From assembly GCA_033297075.1 (NCBI GenBank), contig MU858188.1, forward strand, positions 37,328 through 101,327: a DNA stretch of 64,000 bases. The letters are read 5' to 3'. This DNA comes from Rhypophila decipiens (lineage: Eukaryota; Ascomycota; Sordariomycetes; Sordariales; Naviculisporaceae). The notes beneath the pieces were generated by a model. That model had not been told where the DNA came from. It saw only the letters and a program-made list of their open reading frames with translations, and searched no databases. This document shows positions 21,101 through 34,242 of the stretch, one piece after another; position 1 is the stretch's first letter; every line of letters begins with the position of its first letter. The position numbers and the translations under genes were made by a program.

Positions 21101-23837
21101 AATGAACTTGTTGCCCGCCTTCTCGGCATTCTTGCGCTGACTCCGGTACAAATCCTTGAACAGCTGCTCCGAGCGGAGAGAGATTTCCTCGGACTGTTGA
21201 ACATAGGCCTCTCTCTGCAAGTCACGCCCGACATTGGAGAAAGCTTGCCCGAGACCCGCAGCCAGCCCGGTCCGGGGGGCGGTAGGGAGCATTCCAGCAG
21301 CGGCAGCGGCCGCCCGCTCGCTCCTCAAGACAATTTCATTGCCAGCAATGTCCTCATAGATGGCAATGAGATACTCGTCCGGGAGATCGGCTTTGTCATT
21401 GATACCGCGATTGTTCTTGATGAAGTCGGCCTGCGTCATGCGTCTGGCAATCTTGCTACTGTGGAGATCTGTGTTGAGCAGAATTACAGAGTAGGCCAGC
21501 GTGTAAGGCGTTTCGGCACTTGCGAAGGCGTTCGGATTGCCCTCCAGATACTTGTTGGCGAACTTCTCCATGATGCGATCGATCTTTTGGGCCTCGCCGG
21601 GCAGACGGAAAGCTTGGAGGAATTCTCGCAGGGCATCCACGAACCGCTTCTTGGTGAAGTCCATCATGTCCACAAAGGCGTGCATGACGTCAATGTATTT
21701 CTGGTCTCCCTCACCGATGATCTCGCCAATGCTAGCCTTGTCTAACCGGTCTTCTGTCATTAGAAAGCGGGCGATTTCTTGAGGCGTGTCGTTCGCTATG
21801 AATCCTTCTTTGAGCAGAAGCTTGACACCATGCTTGGGCTTGAAGTTGAATAGTCTGATTGCGTTCGTCAAGGCCGTCTTCCTCGCCTTTTCCTTTTCCA
21901 AGTGATCTGGATCATCATCGACGATCGGGGTCGACGGCAGGATGGGCGTCTCCATGCGGGACGCTGTCTCGCTTATTGAAGGATCGATTGAATCTCGTAC
22001 TTCGTCGCTTGAGGCTCTCCTGTCAACCTCTCCGCCAGCGCCATTCGATTCGGGTCGTCCCGGTTGGGACCAGTTGACAAGGGACCTCAATGTCTCGACC
22101 AGGGAATCGAGAGCAGCCCGCTTCATGGCGTATTCTTTTGGAATGTCACTGTCGGTCTCGTGGTTTACATTGATGGAAGCCACAGTGAGAGGCGGTGGAA
22201 GGACACTTTTGATCTGCCAGTCCGATCCACCAAATCGGGAGTGACTGTCCTCAAAGTGCTGCTCTTGGGCCGCTGTTACGGGTACCGACGCAGTCGCGAA
22301 TTTGGACAGGTCTTCTATGATGGTCTGGAAGATGTTGTCCACGTTCCTGTCGCAGTCGTAGTTTAGATAGATCTCGACCAACGCCCGAGGATCCTCACAG
22401 AATCTCTTGAGAATACCGACAAACGTGAGTTTTTGAGACAGTGGTGCATTTTTACGAGCCAACAAGGCCAGATATATCTCGTTCAAAAACACCTCGATTT
22501 CTTTCTGTTGGGATTATGTTAGAACTTATTCGTGCCACGTCGATCCTTGTACTACTAACCTTGAACGGCGCTCTCATGTATTTGAGCATCAGCCAGAAAA
22601 TCTCACAGCAGATATCAAAGACTCTATCCACAGAGCTCGCGCCATTCCGCGTGATGCTTAGACAGAGATAATACTTGATGGCTTGGAGGAAGTTGGTAGC
22701 CTCGTTGCTCTTGCTGTTGGTGATGGTACATAACGGCGACGTGAAGACAGCAATATTATTGTTGAGAAGGGTGTGGATGAGGTGCAGTGAGATGAGTTTT
22801 GAGCGCATAGGCTGGCCGCGGAGGTCGTAGAGCTGGTCAGGGGGTAGCACTTTGGTCGAGAGATTGCAGAAGGACCGAAATACAAGGTAGGCATCACGGA
22901 TATACACCTCGTCTTCGGCATCCAGGGCCTCTGAGGCCTCCTCCTGGGTGCTCTCCGGTAGACTCTGCTCCGAGACTGACCTCACTGCCCTCCTGGGCGG
23001 TTTGAGCTGGGTTACCATAGTCGGCCCATCGCCCATATGCGAGTCGTCGAAGCTTTTACGGTGCTCCAGGTCTTTCAAGGTGAGCTTTGGCCCTTCGCCG
23101 TTGGATGCCTCTCGTCCATTTGTCTCCGAAGCGCCTTCGTTCCCTTCTTCCATCTCAGCGTCTCTGGCCTCCTCGATCCCAGAGCTTCCAATCTGGGCGC
23201 TCAGGTAGTCAGGCCGGCCTACATGGAGACTACTCTGACTTTGCTGTAATCTCGACAGATTGGTCCTGGACTCCTTCATGTGTAGTCGCGTCTTGACCCT
23301 CTCAAAAACGGTTCCAACCATCTGGGTCAAAGTGCCCTGGGCCATCTGCTGGTTATTTGAGTTGCGAGAAAGCAAGAAGACATTGTAAACCTGCCGGACA
23401 GCCTTGAGCAGTCCTGCGCCATGTACTACTATTTTGTCGTTCAAGACAGCCGCGAGAAGGGACTGGACGATCTGTCGCTGGATATCGACCTGGGTCGTCT
23501 CGCCCTGAAAGCAGTCGCAGATAGTGTCGATGGCTCGTTCGATCAAGGGTGCCTGCTCGGGGGCGTCTGGGCTCGCGGTACGATCTGAAGGCGCGGAAAA
23601 ATAGGAATCGGATATGAGCTTGCCGATGCAATCGAGGGCAGTCGTCGTGAGTGGGATTGTGCCAGATTTGGTGGCTAGGCGTAATGGCGCAAACACAACT
23701 TCGGGCTCAAGTAGCTGGTTCTCGTTTTTCTTGAGCGACTCGAGGGCTTTCTGGGCTTGCTCGGCGAGCTGCTTATTCCTGCCGGCATGTGCGGCAATGA
23801 TGTCCAGTGACGACACCACGAATTTTAAGGAGCTCAT
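18185..23837 (-). CDS. sec7: Sec7, Arf guanine-nucleotide exchange factor (BIG family)
   Basis: Two exons, 22560-23837 and 18185-22504, with a 55-bp intron, give 1865 aa. The join restores YMRAPFKKEIEVFLNEIYL, a conserved DCB-HUS stretch. The N-terminal DCB domain occupies about residues 1-200. The HUS domain carries YLNYDCD, the invariant HUS-box motif, near residue 470. The Sec7 catalytic domain spans about residues 640-840; it contains FRLPGEAQKIDRIMEKF, whose Glu is the catalytic glutamic finger, and SVILLNTDLH. The remaining 1000 residues are HDS repeats. The enzyme activates Arf1 at the trans-Golgi. The length is usual for fungal Sec7. This is the longest gene in the window. Confidence 0.97.
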
Positions 23838-25409
23838 GGTGGGCTGAGATGTGGAAATCCGGCCATCCGCAAGCGAAGAGTTGGAGAGTCGGCTCGTGAA
23901 GCTTCAGCGCATGGAGAAACGATCCGTCTCGAAGGGTCGGTCGTTGGAGTTGCGCGCGTCGGTCGTGGGTTCGTCTTTGTGATCGATTTTAGTCTGGCTT
24001 CTTTGCGCAGTCGGCACAGTCGGCTTTCCTGCAATTCCTTGTTGGCAGACAGTCTAGTCCCTCTGCAGCAGACTGAGCAGGGACATATAATCTATCAGGG
24101 TTTCGTTGAATCTCGAGCAAGTGGGACAGAGTGTCTTGCGTTTCGCTTCGTTGCAGCAAGGCCAGCAGGAGTGCAAGTCAGAGGATAAGAATTATTGAGG
24201 CCGGTGACAAGATTGTCAATTTCTCAGCCGTTGTACAGGACTAAGAGTCGACTTTGTCCCTTGGCGAGAGCTGATGCCGACCAAAGTGTTTTAGTAAGAC
24301 GCAGGTGAAGTTGACAGCACATGCAATTCTCAAAGTCTCCAAATGCTCCTGAATCCCCAAGTTTCCAGGTGAGGTGGAGCCCCCCCTTATTACCTACTTA
24401 CCTGACGACGCCCTCCTGCTGTCGCGACAGCCACCAGCTGGTCGTCAGCATTGGCAGTGCACGCGTCCTGGCAGCAAAGGACAGCAACAGGCCAAAACCC
24501 AGGAATTTTACGGGTCGCTAGCGCATCGCTAGTGCCCAGCCTTGTGGTTGACCAATGGGCCCAATGGCACCGAGATGGAATGCATCGCGGGAGCTCATCA
24601 GCCTTTCGCCGCTTTGTAATATCCTCACTGAAACCAAAATGGTATAAAACTATATCATTTCACCCAAGGTCAAAAAGCTGTTTCTGGATTGCCTGATAAA
24701 TGCACCCGTATGATACTTGCAAGTGAATTCAACGCATCTACGGATATGTATTCGACGTATCTATTGGAAATGCGTTGTGAAGTGTTTCCCGACGGCAAGT
24801 ATCCGTATGTTCGTGGTTCTTACCTGAAATCCCTCAGGTTTCAGTGCTGAATTGGCATACCGTAGCAGGTTTTTCCAGGCTCCGACCGCCGAGAAACTTT
24901 ATGGTAAAACAGGCGCGTTGGTGGAGAAGGATTGTCGGGAGCTGCTAAGATTCAAGCCCCAAAAGTGGATTAGCGCAATCTTCCGTGCTCTGACAGGGAG
25001 TCGCTGGTTGAGATGACAGGCGAGCTAGCCATTGGACGGGTTAGAGCTCCCCCAACGAGAATTGGGAAAACCCACGCAGAAAAATCCAAGGTTGGCTTTC
25101 CAGGGTGTGCATCACCATTCAGACCACGCCGATTCTGGCCCGACTCCGAACCAAACAAAACACCTCTCCAACAATTTTCCTCATCGTCACCCTCCTCGTC
25201 CATCTACTTCCATCGTCAATTGACTCTTGTCCCTGTCATCGGGTCTAACAGGAGAAGAGGTCCATTTGGTCTTATCTCTTGAAGTTTATTAGACATTGGA
25301 GCGATTTCTTTTCTGCCGCTCCCTTTGTTTGACAGCTCGGCTCGTCACCTTTTTTTCCCCAACCTTTTTTTCCGGCTGTCCAAAGAGCTATTTTTTTCCA
25401 CATCTCAAG
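23838..25409. other. Divergent promoter region of sec7 and the E2 gene
   Basis: These 1.57 kb contain no supported coding sequence. The last 150 bases before the E2 start are rich in T runs (TTTTTTTCC and similar), typical of strong fungal promoters. Confidence 0.5.
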
Positions 25410-26898
25410 ATGCTCGTCCCAGCCCTTCGAAGGCAAGTCCTTCAGCACGCCAGAGTCACCCGCGTTGCCCTCCCCAGCTTGACGAGATGGTACGCCTCAT
25501 TTCCTCCTCACACCGTCGTCAAGATGCCCGCTCTGTCGCCGACGATGACGGCCGGCAACATCGGCGCATGGCAGAAGAAGCCCGGTGACAGCATCGCGCC
25601 CGGTGAGGTGCTCGTGGAAATCGAGACGGACAAGGCGCAGATGGATTTCGAGTTTCAAGAGGAGGGTGTATTAGCAAAGGTGCTCAAAGAGACGGGCGAG
25701 AAGGATGTTGCTGTTGGAAACGTAAGCTTCAATACTTGATTCCCCACCAGAGTTGGAAGCTGGATCCAGTTCACACCGAGTCAGTCAGTCCTTTTGACAG
25801 CTAACATGAGCATCCCCACTCTCACAGCCCATCGCAATTCTGGTCGAGGAGGGTACCGACGTCAGCGCCTTTGAGAACTTCACCCTCAAGGATGCCGGCG
25901 GCGAAGCCGAGGCGCCGCCTGCCCCCAAGACCGAAGAATCCGACAAGACCTCCGAATCAGCCCCTTCCACCCCGGCCCCCGCTCCCGAGCCCGAGGACAC
26001 CGGATCCAGCGGCAGACTCGAGACTGCTCTCGACCGTGAGCCCAACATCTCTGCGGCCGCCAAGAGACTGGCCATCGAGAATGGCGTGCCTCTCAAGGGA
26101 CTCAAGGGGACCGGGCCCGGTGGCAAGATCACTGAGGAGGATGTGAAGAAGGCCACCTCGGGCGCTTCTGGCGCGGTTGCTGCCGCTCCTGGCGCCTCGT
26201 ACGAGGATGTCCCTATCAGCAGCATGCGCAAGACTATCGCCAACCGCCTGAAGGAGTCAATGGCTGAGAATCCTCACTATTTCGTCTCGTCCTCGCTCTC
26301 TGTGTCAAAGCTCCTCAAGCTTCGTCAGGCGCTCAACAGCAGTGCTGAAGGCAAATACAAGCTCTCAGTCAACGACTTCTTGATCAAGGCTATCGCTGTT
26401 GCCTCCAAGAAGGTCCCTACTGTCAACAGCTCGTGGCGCGATGGTGTTATCCGCCAGTTCAAGACCGTTGATGTCTCTGTGGCAGTTGCTACACCCAACG
26501 GCTTGATCACCCCCATCGTCACTGGCGTCGAGGGCAGAGGTCTCGAGAGCATCTCTGCGGCCGTCAAGGAACTTGCCAAGAAGGCTCGCGACAACAAGCT
26601 CAAGCCTGAGGAGTACCAAGGCGGAAGCATCAGCATCTCCAACATGGGCATGAACACCGCTGTTGAGCGCTTCACTGCCGTCATCAATCCTCCCCAGGCC
26701 GCTATCCTCGCCGTCGGCACCACCCAGAAGGTTGCCGTGCCCGTCGAGAACGAGGACGACACAACCGGTGTCACCTTTGATGACCAGATTGTCGTGACTG
26801 CCAGCTTCGACCACAAGGTCGTCGATGGCGCTGTCGGCGCCGAGTGGATGAAGGAGCTCAAGAAGGTGATCGAGAACCCTCTGGAGCTCCTCTTGTAA
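25410..26898 (+). CDS. Dihydrolipoyllysine acetyltransferase, pyruvate dehydrogenase E2
   Basis: Two exons, 25410-25721 and 25828-26898, with a 106-bp intron, give 460 aa. Residues 1-30 form a basic, hydroxylated mitochondrial targeting sequence ([13 protein letters not shown]). The lipoyl domain starts at [16 protein letters not shown], with the lipoylated Lys75 in ETDKAQ. A Pro/Ala/Glu-rich linker leads to the E1/E3-binding domain ([15 protein letters not shown], about 172-212), then the catalytic domain from about 225. The active-site motif is DHKVVDG with His433 and Asp437. The enzyme moves acetyl groups from lipoate to CoA in the mitochondrial matrix. The [10 protein letters not shown] opening and single lipoyl domain distinguish it from the oxoglutarate and branched-chain E2 proteins. 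Confidence 0.97.
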
Positions 26899-29800
26899 AC
26901 ATGAGCCACTGGAAGAAACCACAACAAAAGTCCCCCTTTTTGAACTATTTTTCCGGCAGGTCAGCAGGAGTGTTGGAGCAGGCGTCAGGGTACCGGACCT
27001 GGTGGATCACCGAAAACCTATAGAATCTGGGAATCGGCGGAGTCGAGGAAAGTGGTGACTGGGTCGATTTTAATGGGCGGCAAGGTTAGATGGGCGGACC
27101 GACTGCAGAGAAGCACGTTTGGACACCTGGAGGAAGATTTTTAGACCTCTAGCAGTCTGACGTTTTGTTTTCTGTGCTTCTTTTTCTCACTCCACCGAAC
27201 CATGTCCCAACCACCACGTGTATAATGATTAAACCTCCTTAAGGGCAGTCCTACAGAATACAGGCTTTCTGTTATCTTTTGTTTTGTTTGTACATTTGGT
27301 CTATCTTAGTTGTCAAGAGCTTTTGTGAACCGATGAGGAGTTAGTCATTTGCAATGCAGTGTGACGTATTGTTGACATGAGTCGCGGCCAATTGTTCTTC
27401 CAGCAGGGTAGCCAACTTTCGACAGGATGCCGAGGAAGAGTATGTTTACGTTCGAATGGGCTGGCTGGTTGACTTGGAACAAACTTGGCAGCTTTAACAA
27501 GGCGCCCAGCTGGACAACACAAGAGCGGACAGCCCCAGCCAGTAATACCTTGAACCGATAACAGCCTCATCAACGACTGACTGGAACGACTCCCAACCGG
27601 TGCACCACCGTTTAGACATGAGGATGGGAACAACGAGCCTTACAGGCGTGCAAAGCCGAACGAGGCCCGTTGATTAAAAAAAGCCACAGAACTGCCCTTT
27701 CGGTAGTTGCCGGCTAGACTTGACAGAACAGCAAGCAGAGCCAAGCCGGTTGGAGAGTCGACTAGGTTGTTTATTTTGTTTTATTTTCTCTTGGTGGAGA
27801 TAAGTTGTCTCTCGCTCTCTCTCTCTCTTTCGTCCGTCTTGCCTTACACAACATGACCTTGAGGTACGGCGATATAGTATGTAGAAATAACTTTCAGCTT
27901 CTCTTTATGGATTGTGCATGAGAAGATCGAATCGGATAAGAGAATTGACCCGTGCTGATGATCGTCAAGTATCTTTCCCCTTTTCCAACCCCCCCTCTTC
28001 CGACAGCTGTGTTTCACCATGCCTCATGGAGATCGGAGAGAAAGGAACGATACCTACCTATCGATGGTCTGAACGTGAACGGACTGCATACCGGATACCA
28101 ATTGGGAATTCTGAGAGGAGGTAGCCCAGCCTGACATCCCAGCCCAGCTAGATCTAGTTTACTTGTTTGCCTTACAAGGCAATTTAGTGCTGGGGATCTG
28201 CCGGGTAGGCTGTGGAGTTGTGAATGGAGTCACGGAGATCTAACTATGGAGAAACGGTAAACCCCGGTATTCTTTATTTTTCTCCTTTATTTTTTTTTCT
28301 CCGCCCGGCAAGCAGAAACGGAACTTGAAGTCAAGAAGCAAACAACTCTTCTATTTTCTGTGTGGATGTGGTCAAGTCCATGGAGCTTGTCAAGCACATG
28401 GCCCCCGATCCTCCAAGAAATATCGGATGGTTTGGAATTCGTCCGAGATGGGGGCCGGGTCACGATTTTTCTTTGCACTTCAGCCCGGAGATTTCTGACC
28501 TGATAAGCAGGCAGAGAGAATCGAAACATGGATATTTCACCGACGGACCTCCAACTCTTGGAAGTTGGATCTGAGTATCGGTACAGTACTTATCTCGCGC
28601 CTACCTGGACTTGGTTGCTCCCCGTCCTCTTTTAACTCCGTGGATTATTCCCAACCATGGCAACTCGTTTGTCGAGTAGTATGCACTTACAGTCTTACAC
28701 AATGAGCTTATACGAGCCTCGCTGTTGGTTATCGTGAGATGCTCCGTGTTGTTCTTCATTCTCCGAAGTGGGAAGCTCGCCGACTGGCTGGTAGGATCGG
28801 GACAGGGGACATTGAATGCAGGGATGGCAGGAGTTTCCGGTTGTTACGAAATACAACATGAATCCGTATTCATACTGTTACTTTGCTGACCGATACAGAC
28901 ATCTCCTTCCTAAAGCCGTAGGTAGGTATTCTGCACGGGCTTTATTACCGAACTTTTCATACGGATCAGACCGGATTACGCTGCTTACGGCTGACAAGTG
29001 GGAGGGCGGGAATAACCCAATCGGGTAGATCTCAACGGGAATTTCTTTTCTTTTTCTCACCATTCTCTAGAACTTACTAACTCCGAGGGCGACATATCAT
29101 GTAATCATGCTTGTTGACCGCCCATCCCGACTTGCGCCGTAGCTAAGCTCCGGATTATCATCATCAGCTCAAGTAATCCGTCATTTACACATACGGCGCA
29201 GCAGGGAGGCCATCAAGACAGACTGTCACCGAATATGAACTGGATGGGTATCGTCAGCACACGAAGCCGGCTGACCAAGCCTTTTTGCCTTGGAACAACG
29301 AACCTGCCATGCGTATAATCGTCGACAGATAATCTCAGTCAATATCAAGGATTATGAGGCGGTTCGGATATGGACTGAATAGGTCGACAGAAAACCCGAG
29401 ACAACGTGGTTTTATTAATTCTCCCATCCCCCCTGTCAGATAGCCATGCAGCAGTCCGCTTCTATTTCTGTTATGCTTCAGCCCTCGGGTTCCGAGCTTT
29501 GTATCACCATTATATCCAAGACCAGTGTTTTGCAAGATCAGGCTGGTGCAATTCGCTGGTTTTACGAGATATGAGCAAAGCCTCGCCGGAAAACAATATC
29601 ATATGTCTAGGTTGGCCCCTGGCATGCTGAAATAATCAAGACAGATGGTCAGTCGGTCAGTCAGCCAAGCTTGGGTGATGATGCCTTTTCATCTCGAGGG
29701 AGATACGTAGTAGAAGCGACAGAAAGAAAGGAGAGCGAGATGGGTAACCGTAAACCGACCCCCCGGCACGACGGCAACGGGGATCTGTTTCCATAAGCCG

Positions 29801-31069
29801 CGGGTTAGTCCCGTCCCGTCCTGCCACCTGCCTGCACAATGACTGCTGCAGAAGATATTCCTGTGCCGTCTGACCTGTACTCTGTAAATTCTACTGTACG
29901 AAAAGAATCCGGTGTGGCCCAGCTTATGCAGGACGGCGGTCGACGGCGGAGATAACTGGCCCTGTTGTTACCCGAAACTTTGCAGGAAAACATGGCCCTG
30001 ACCTTTTTTGCCTATTCATCCCTTTCCGCTAATCGCATTGTTACCAGGGTGCTCCAGGGTGTAACAGGAACGCCCCGACAGCATGGGAGGATTTCGGAAT
30101 TTGCGGAGTCAGTGACGCAGGTTCAATGTTGCAGTGCTTCCTATCATGCCGTAGCTTTTTGGTCTTGCTGGAGAAGGCATCCGAGACTCGCACGTGTAAA
30201 GACGAGTGTTAACGGGGTGAGACATTGGTTAAGTCATCGCCGTGAAGAGAGTATAAGAAACGAATGAAGAAAGAAAAAGAGGTGTCCGGCTTTCTGGATA
30301 AAATAAAATTGGTGTCCGGAAAACAAGTCTTGGAACGATGCAGGCATGTGCTCAGTTTTCTCCCCGATGCTGACCTAGAAGAGTTTAGTGTCGGCGATTA
30401 GCTTCCAGCCCCCCCGCATTCTGTCCGAGATACCGATCTGACGAGACACTGCACGCATTTTGTTGGACACATGCTCGCCAGGGAGTGTACTGGCGTATGT
30501 GTCGGTAGGCATGTACAGTAGTAGGCTGGAGGCGCATTTTTCCAATTTTTTAATTCTTTGACGAGAAAATGACACGGGGGCTTTCTGCTGCACGACCTTG
30601 GGGGGGTATTAGGACCGTTCGAGTTTCCCTGAAATTTTAGATTGTATTTTGCATTTTTTACCTAAAAACAGGGCATCCTCCATTGGGAAAGAGGCGTTTC
30701 CAGTTTCCAGCTTCTAGTTCCCGATCCCGTTCCCTGTCCGCTGGCCGCTGCTGTCCACTACTGTGTCTTGTCCGGTCACAACGGTCTTTTTTTTAGGTTT
30801 TCCCTCATTCCATTTTCTTATCCCCGTTGGTCGTTAGTTTCCTTCTTCCCCCTTTCTCGCTTTCCCCCGAACAATTGCAACTCCGACGAGGGGAGAGAAA
30901 AAAAAAAAAAAGAAGAAAACCACGAGGCCTTTTCTGAGCGATTGGGGGTTCCGCCGTGGCTAACGAATCGCCTATCGCGTTGGTCGCTGGGTCTTGTTTT
31001 GTTTTTTACTTTCCTTATCCGTGCTGCACCAACGGTTTTAAGGTTCCAGCCCAGATCCGATCCTAAGGA
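26899..31069. other. 4.2-kb gene-free region
   Basis: No coding region could be supported on either strand. Seen in it are a CT microsatellite near 27808-27832, several T-rich runs, and a poly(A) run near 30898-30912 just upstream of the regulator. Frames such as 27912-28124 and 29965-30267 are short and have no domain features. The right part is probably the long promoter and leader of the Zn2Cys6 gene. Confidence 0.5.
27808..27832 (+). repeat. CT dinucleotide microsatellite
   Basis: A short run of CT repeats within the gene-free region. Confidence 0.8.
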
Positions 31070-33799
31070 ATGGATGTGGATATCGACATGGCGGGCGGGA
31101 TGGAGCCTGCGGCGTCCTCGGTCTCCGACACGCATCCAGACCATGACGGCGGCGGACATGATGACGGACGTGGGCACGGACACGGACACGGCAGCCACGG
31201 CAGCCATGATGGCCGTGACAGCCGTGACGGGCGTGACAACAGCCACGATTCACCCACCAACGGCAACGCCCAGCAGCCAAGACGGCGCAACAGGCCTGCC
31301 CTCTCTTGCTTGCAGTGCCGGAGCCGCAAGATTCGCTGTGACCGTAGCGAGCCATGCGCCAGCTGCATAAAGTCCAAGATTGTCAACTGCCACTACGAGG
31401 AGGCTCGTCGTCCCAAGCCTCGTCTCTGGAAGCTGTCGCCTGCTCCCTCTTCCGGGCCCTCTCGGTTCAACGGTCCTCAACCGGCCGATGGCGCCGTGTC
31501 GCGCTTCACTGCCGAGACTCCCTACAGGGACCCGCCACCGCCAGCAGCCGCCTCATCGGGTCTACCGTATGCCTCCTCCGCTGCCTCTGTGCCCAGCGTG
31601 AGGACATCGGATTCTGCGTCTGCTTCGCTGCACAGTCCACCTGGTCGTTACGCCGAGTCGACTGCCGACTCGCTGGTTCGGCAAATCCACCAACTGCAAC
31701 AGCAGCTGGCCGATGTGCGTGGCGGAGATGGCGCCCCTCTCACTTCACAGTCTTCTCAGTCCACCCCGTCTTCTCACCCGGCTCCTGCACCAGCACCAGC
31801 TCCTGCTCAAGCCAGCCTCAACAAGATGAGGTATATTGGTTCGAGTCACTGGACGAACGATGCTAAACTGGTGCGATAACCTCATCCAGCCCTCCAGTTG
31901 CTCCTTGACGAATAGCTAACTTGGACACAGTTCCCCGCTGCACTGAGACTGGCCGAAAGGGTTTTTGGGGACAAGAGTAGCTCAACCTTCCACGCGATGC
32001 AGAAATGCAAAGAGCTTGGCAGAGCAGTCAAGGCGCAGCGTATCCCGACACAGATATCGTTTGATATTGGTTCGGCGGTGCCACCAGAAGGTACCGCTTG
32101 TCGTCTTGTCGAGGCTTACTTCAGGACCTTCGAGAGCGTCTACAGGATTCTCCACGGCCCGAGCTTTTGGCGCGAGTACCGTACATACTGGAACAACGCT
32201 GCTGCCGCTGACCCCGTCTTTGTTCTTCAGTTTCAACTTTGCATGGCGATTGGCTCCTGCTTCCAGGACGACGTGGTCACTCTTCGTCCCGTCGCGACCA
32301 GGTGGATCTACGAGGCCCAAGTCTGGCTCGTTTCTCCATCTGTCAAGGCTCGTATGAATATAGCATATCTTCAAGTCATGTGCTTGTTGCATCTCGCCAA
32401 GGAGGCATGTGGTGTCGGAGGCGATCTCGGCTGGATCTCGGCGGGCGGGCTGGTGCGGACAGCCATGTTCATGGGTCTCCATCGGGATCCTGACGCCCTG
32501 CCCACCAAGATGCCCGTCATTCGAGCTGAGATGAGGAGACGCGTCTGGGCCACCATTTTGGAAATAACATTGCAGTCTAGCCTCGACGCTGGCGGCCCTC
32601 CCTTGATCTCCCTCTCCGACTTTGACACTCGGGCGCCCTCCAACTTCGATGACGACCAGTTATCCGAGAACGACCAAAGCCCTCCGCCGACGGCTAGACC
32701 CCTTAGCACCTTCACACAAACAACCGTTCAACTGGCCTTGCTTCGCTCCTTTCCCACTCGCCTGGCAATTGCCCACTTCGTCAACCACTTCAACTCTGCA
32801 TCGTCATATGATGAAACGTTGAGGCTAAGCTCCGACTTGACAACGGCGTGTCGGGCGCTGTCTGCCACTATCCAGCCGTCGTATGATCCCACGGGCGTGT
32901 TTCCCAAGCGCCTGTCCCTTTTCCAGCTGCGGTTAGCCGAACAGAACGTCCATCGCTTCTTCTTAGCTTTGCATCATCCGTGGCTGTTCCATGCACAGAA
33001 CAACCCTACCTACTACTTCTCTCGCAAGATGTGTGTCGAGACGGCCCTGAAGCTTTACCGGGCATTCTCAACCTGCTCACCGGCCGGAGCCTCTGGGACA
33101 GCGAGTCAAACCGACGACTTCACAAGATTGTCAACGTGTGGCCATGGTGCTTTCCGATCCGTGCCCATCCAGGCCATTCTCACAATCTACCTCGAGCTGC
33201 TGTGGCAAGCTCAGGACGATCGATCGTTCCGACAGAGCCTGAATATTGACCATCAACTTGACCGACCCGCCACTGTAAATGACACAGACGTGAGCTCCTC
33301 GAGCGGCCTCGGCAATGGTGTAGCACCATCCCATGATCTGCTGGATGCTGCCAAATACTCCATCGGATGGAGCGAGCGGCGCATCCGGACAGGTGAGGTC
33401 AGTGTCAAGGGTCATGTGTTCTTCTCCGTCCTGCTCGCCCAGGCACAGGCGTTCCAACGCGGAGCTTCAGATGGCGAGGTCGACCGAGTGATTCAGGATG
33501 CCTTTGCCGATGACCTGAATTATTGCTGGCATGTTTTGAAGGAGACGGCCGATATCACCGCAACGCCGTTGCCCGGCAATGGAGGCTATGACAAGGGGGG
33601 AGGGGGCGAAATGAACGGAGCTGGTGACTATGAGCTTGTCGGTCGCGAGTGGGATAACGACCTGGACTTTGTAAGCTTCGTTCTTCCCCGCGTGTATCAT
33701 GATGTTCGGTTATACTGACAAGATGGTTCATAGGACTTTGGCCAAGGCTTTGGTTCGATCTTCAACTTGAACGACATCAACTTTTTTGTTGCGAGCTGA
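31070..33799 (+). CDS. Zn2Cys6 fungal transcription factor
   Basis: Three exons, 31070-31870, 31931-33670 and 33734-33799, give 868 aa; all joins are phase 0. Residues 20-60 are a Gly/His/Asp-rich tract. The binuclear zinc cluster has Cys80, 83, 90, 96, 99 and 107, followed by a basic RRPKPRLWK linker. A Gln/Leu helix (SLVRQIHQLQQQLADV) suits dimerisation. The fungal-specific middle homology region begins near residue 300 (CRLVEAYFRTFESVYRILH), with MRRRVWATILEITLQSS characteristic of it. The last small exon ends in DFGQGFGSIFNLNDINFFVAS, a typical acidic-aromatic activation tail. The target pathway cannot be read from sequence. The next genes encode secreted proteins, but a regulatory link is only a guess. 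Confidence 0.9.
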
Positions 33800-34242
33800 A
33801 GTGTAGATGGGGCGGCCAGAGAGGGCCTCTGATTCTACCATAGCCGAACAGCTCGACTCTCTCGTGCTGCTCTGGACCTCGGGCTCGGCACTTCTGAAAA
33901 GCTTGCAAGAATATGATCCGATCAACAGCAAATAACATTTGTAAGCCCGGATTGGCGGGTACTACACCGCAGCCTTTAACCCGGTTGCCGACACAGTTCC
34001 TCTGCAGTTCCGTGGTATCATGCCCAAACAAAACAGGGTCTGTGGATTCTGGAAAATGGGGCCATGGGCTTTATAAGTGCATGCGAGGCAAATGGAACGC
34101 CCCCCATTGGGGAACCGGGCCTTCCGCTTATGTCAATGGCGTTCGGTCCTGCTGTACCCACTGGGCCTTGTTTGCTGACAGCTATCGTCGTGAAGGATTG
34201 TCCTGTCTTCACTCGTGCTCAGCTGTTTAGCAAATCCCCACC
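33800..34242. other. Promoter region of the first secreted-protein gene
   Basis: Contains the 3' end of the regulator gene and a TATAAG at 34072. Nothing else was recognised. Confidence 0.5.
34072..34077 (+). promoter_or_regulatory. TATA-like box
   Basis: TATAAG lies 171 bp upstream of the ATG at 34243. Confidence 0.5.

Noticed and set aside
20873..21745. 290-codon plus-strand frame within sec7
   Set aside because: It lies wholly antisense to the conserved Sec7 and HUS coding region and is a codon-bias shadow.
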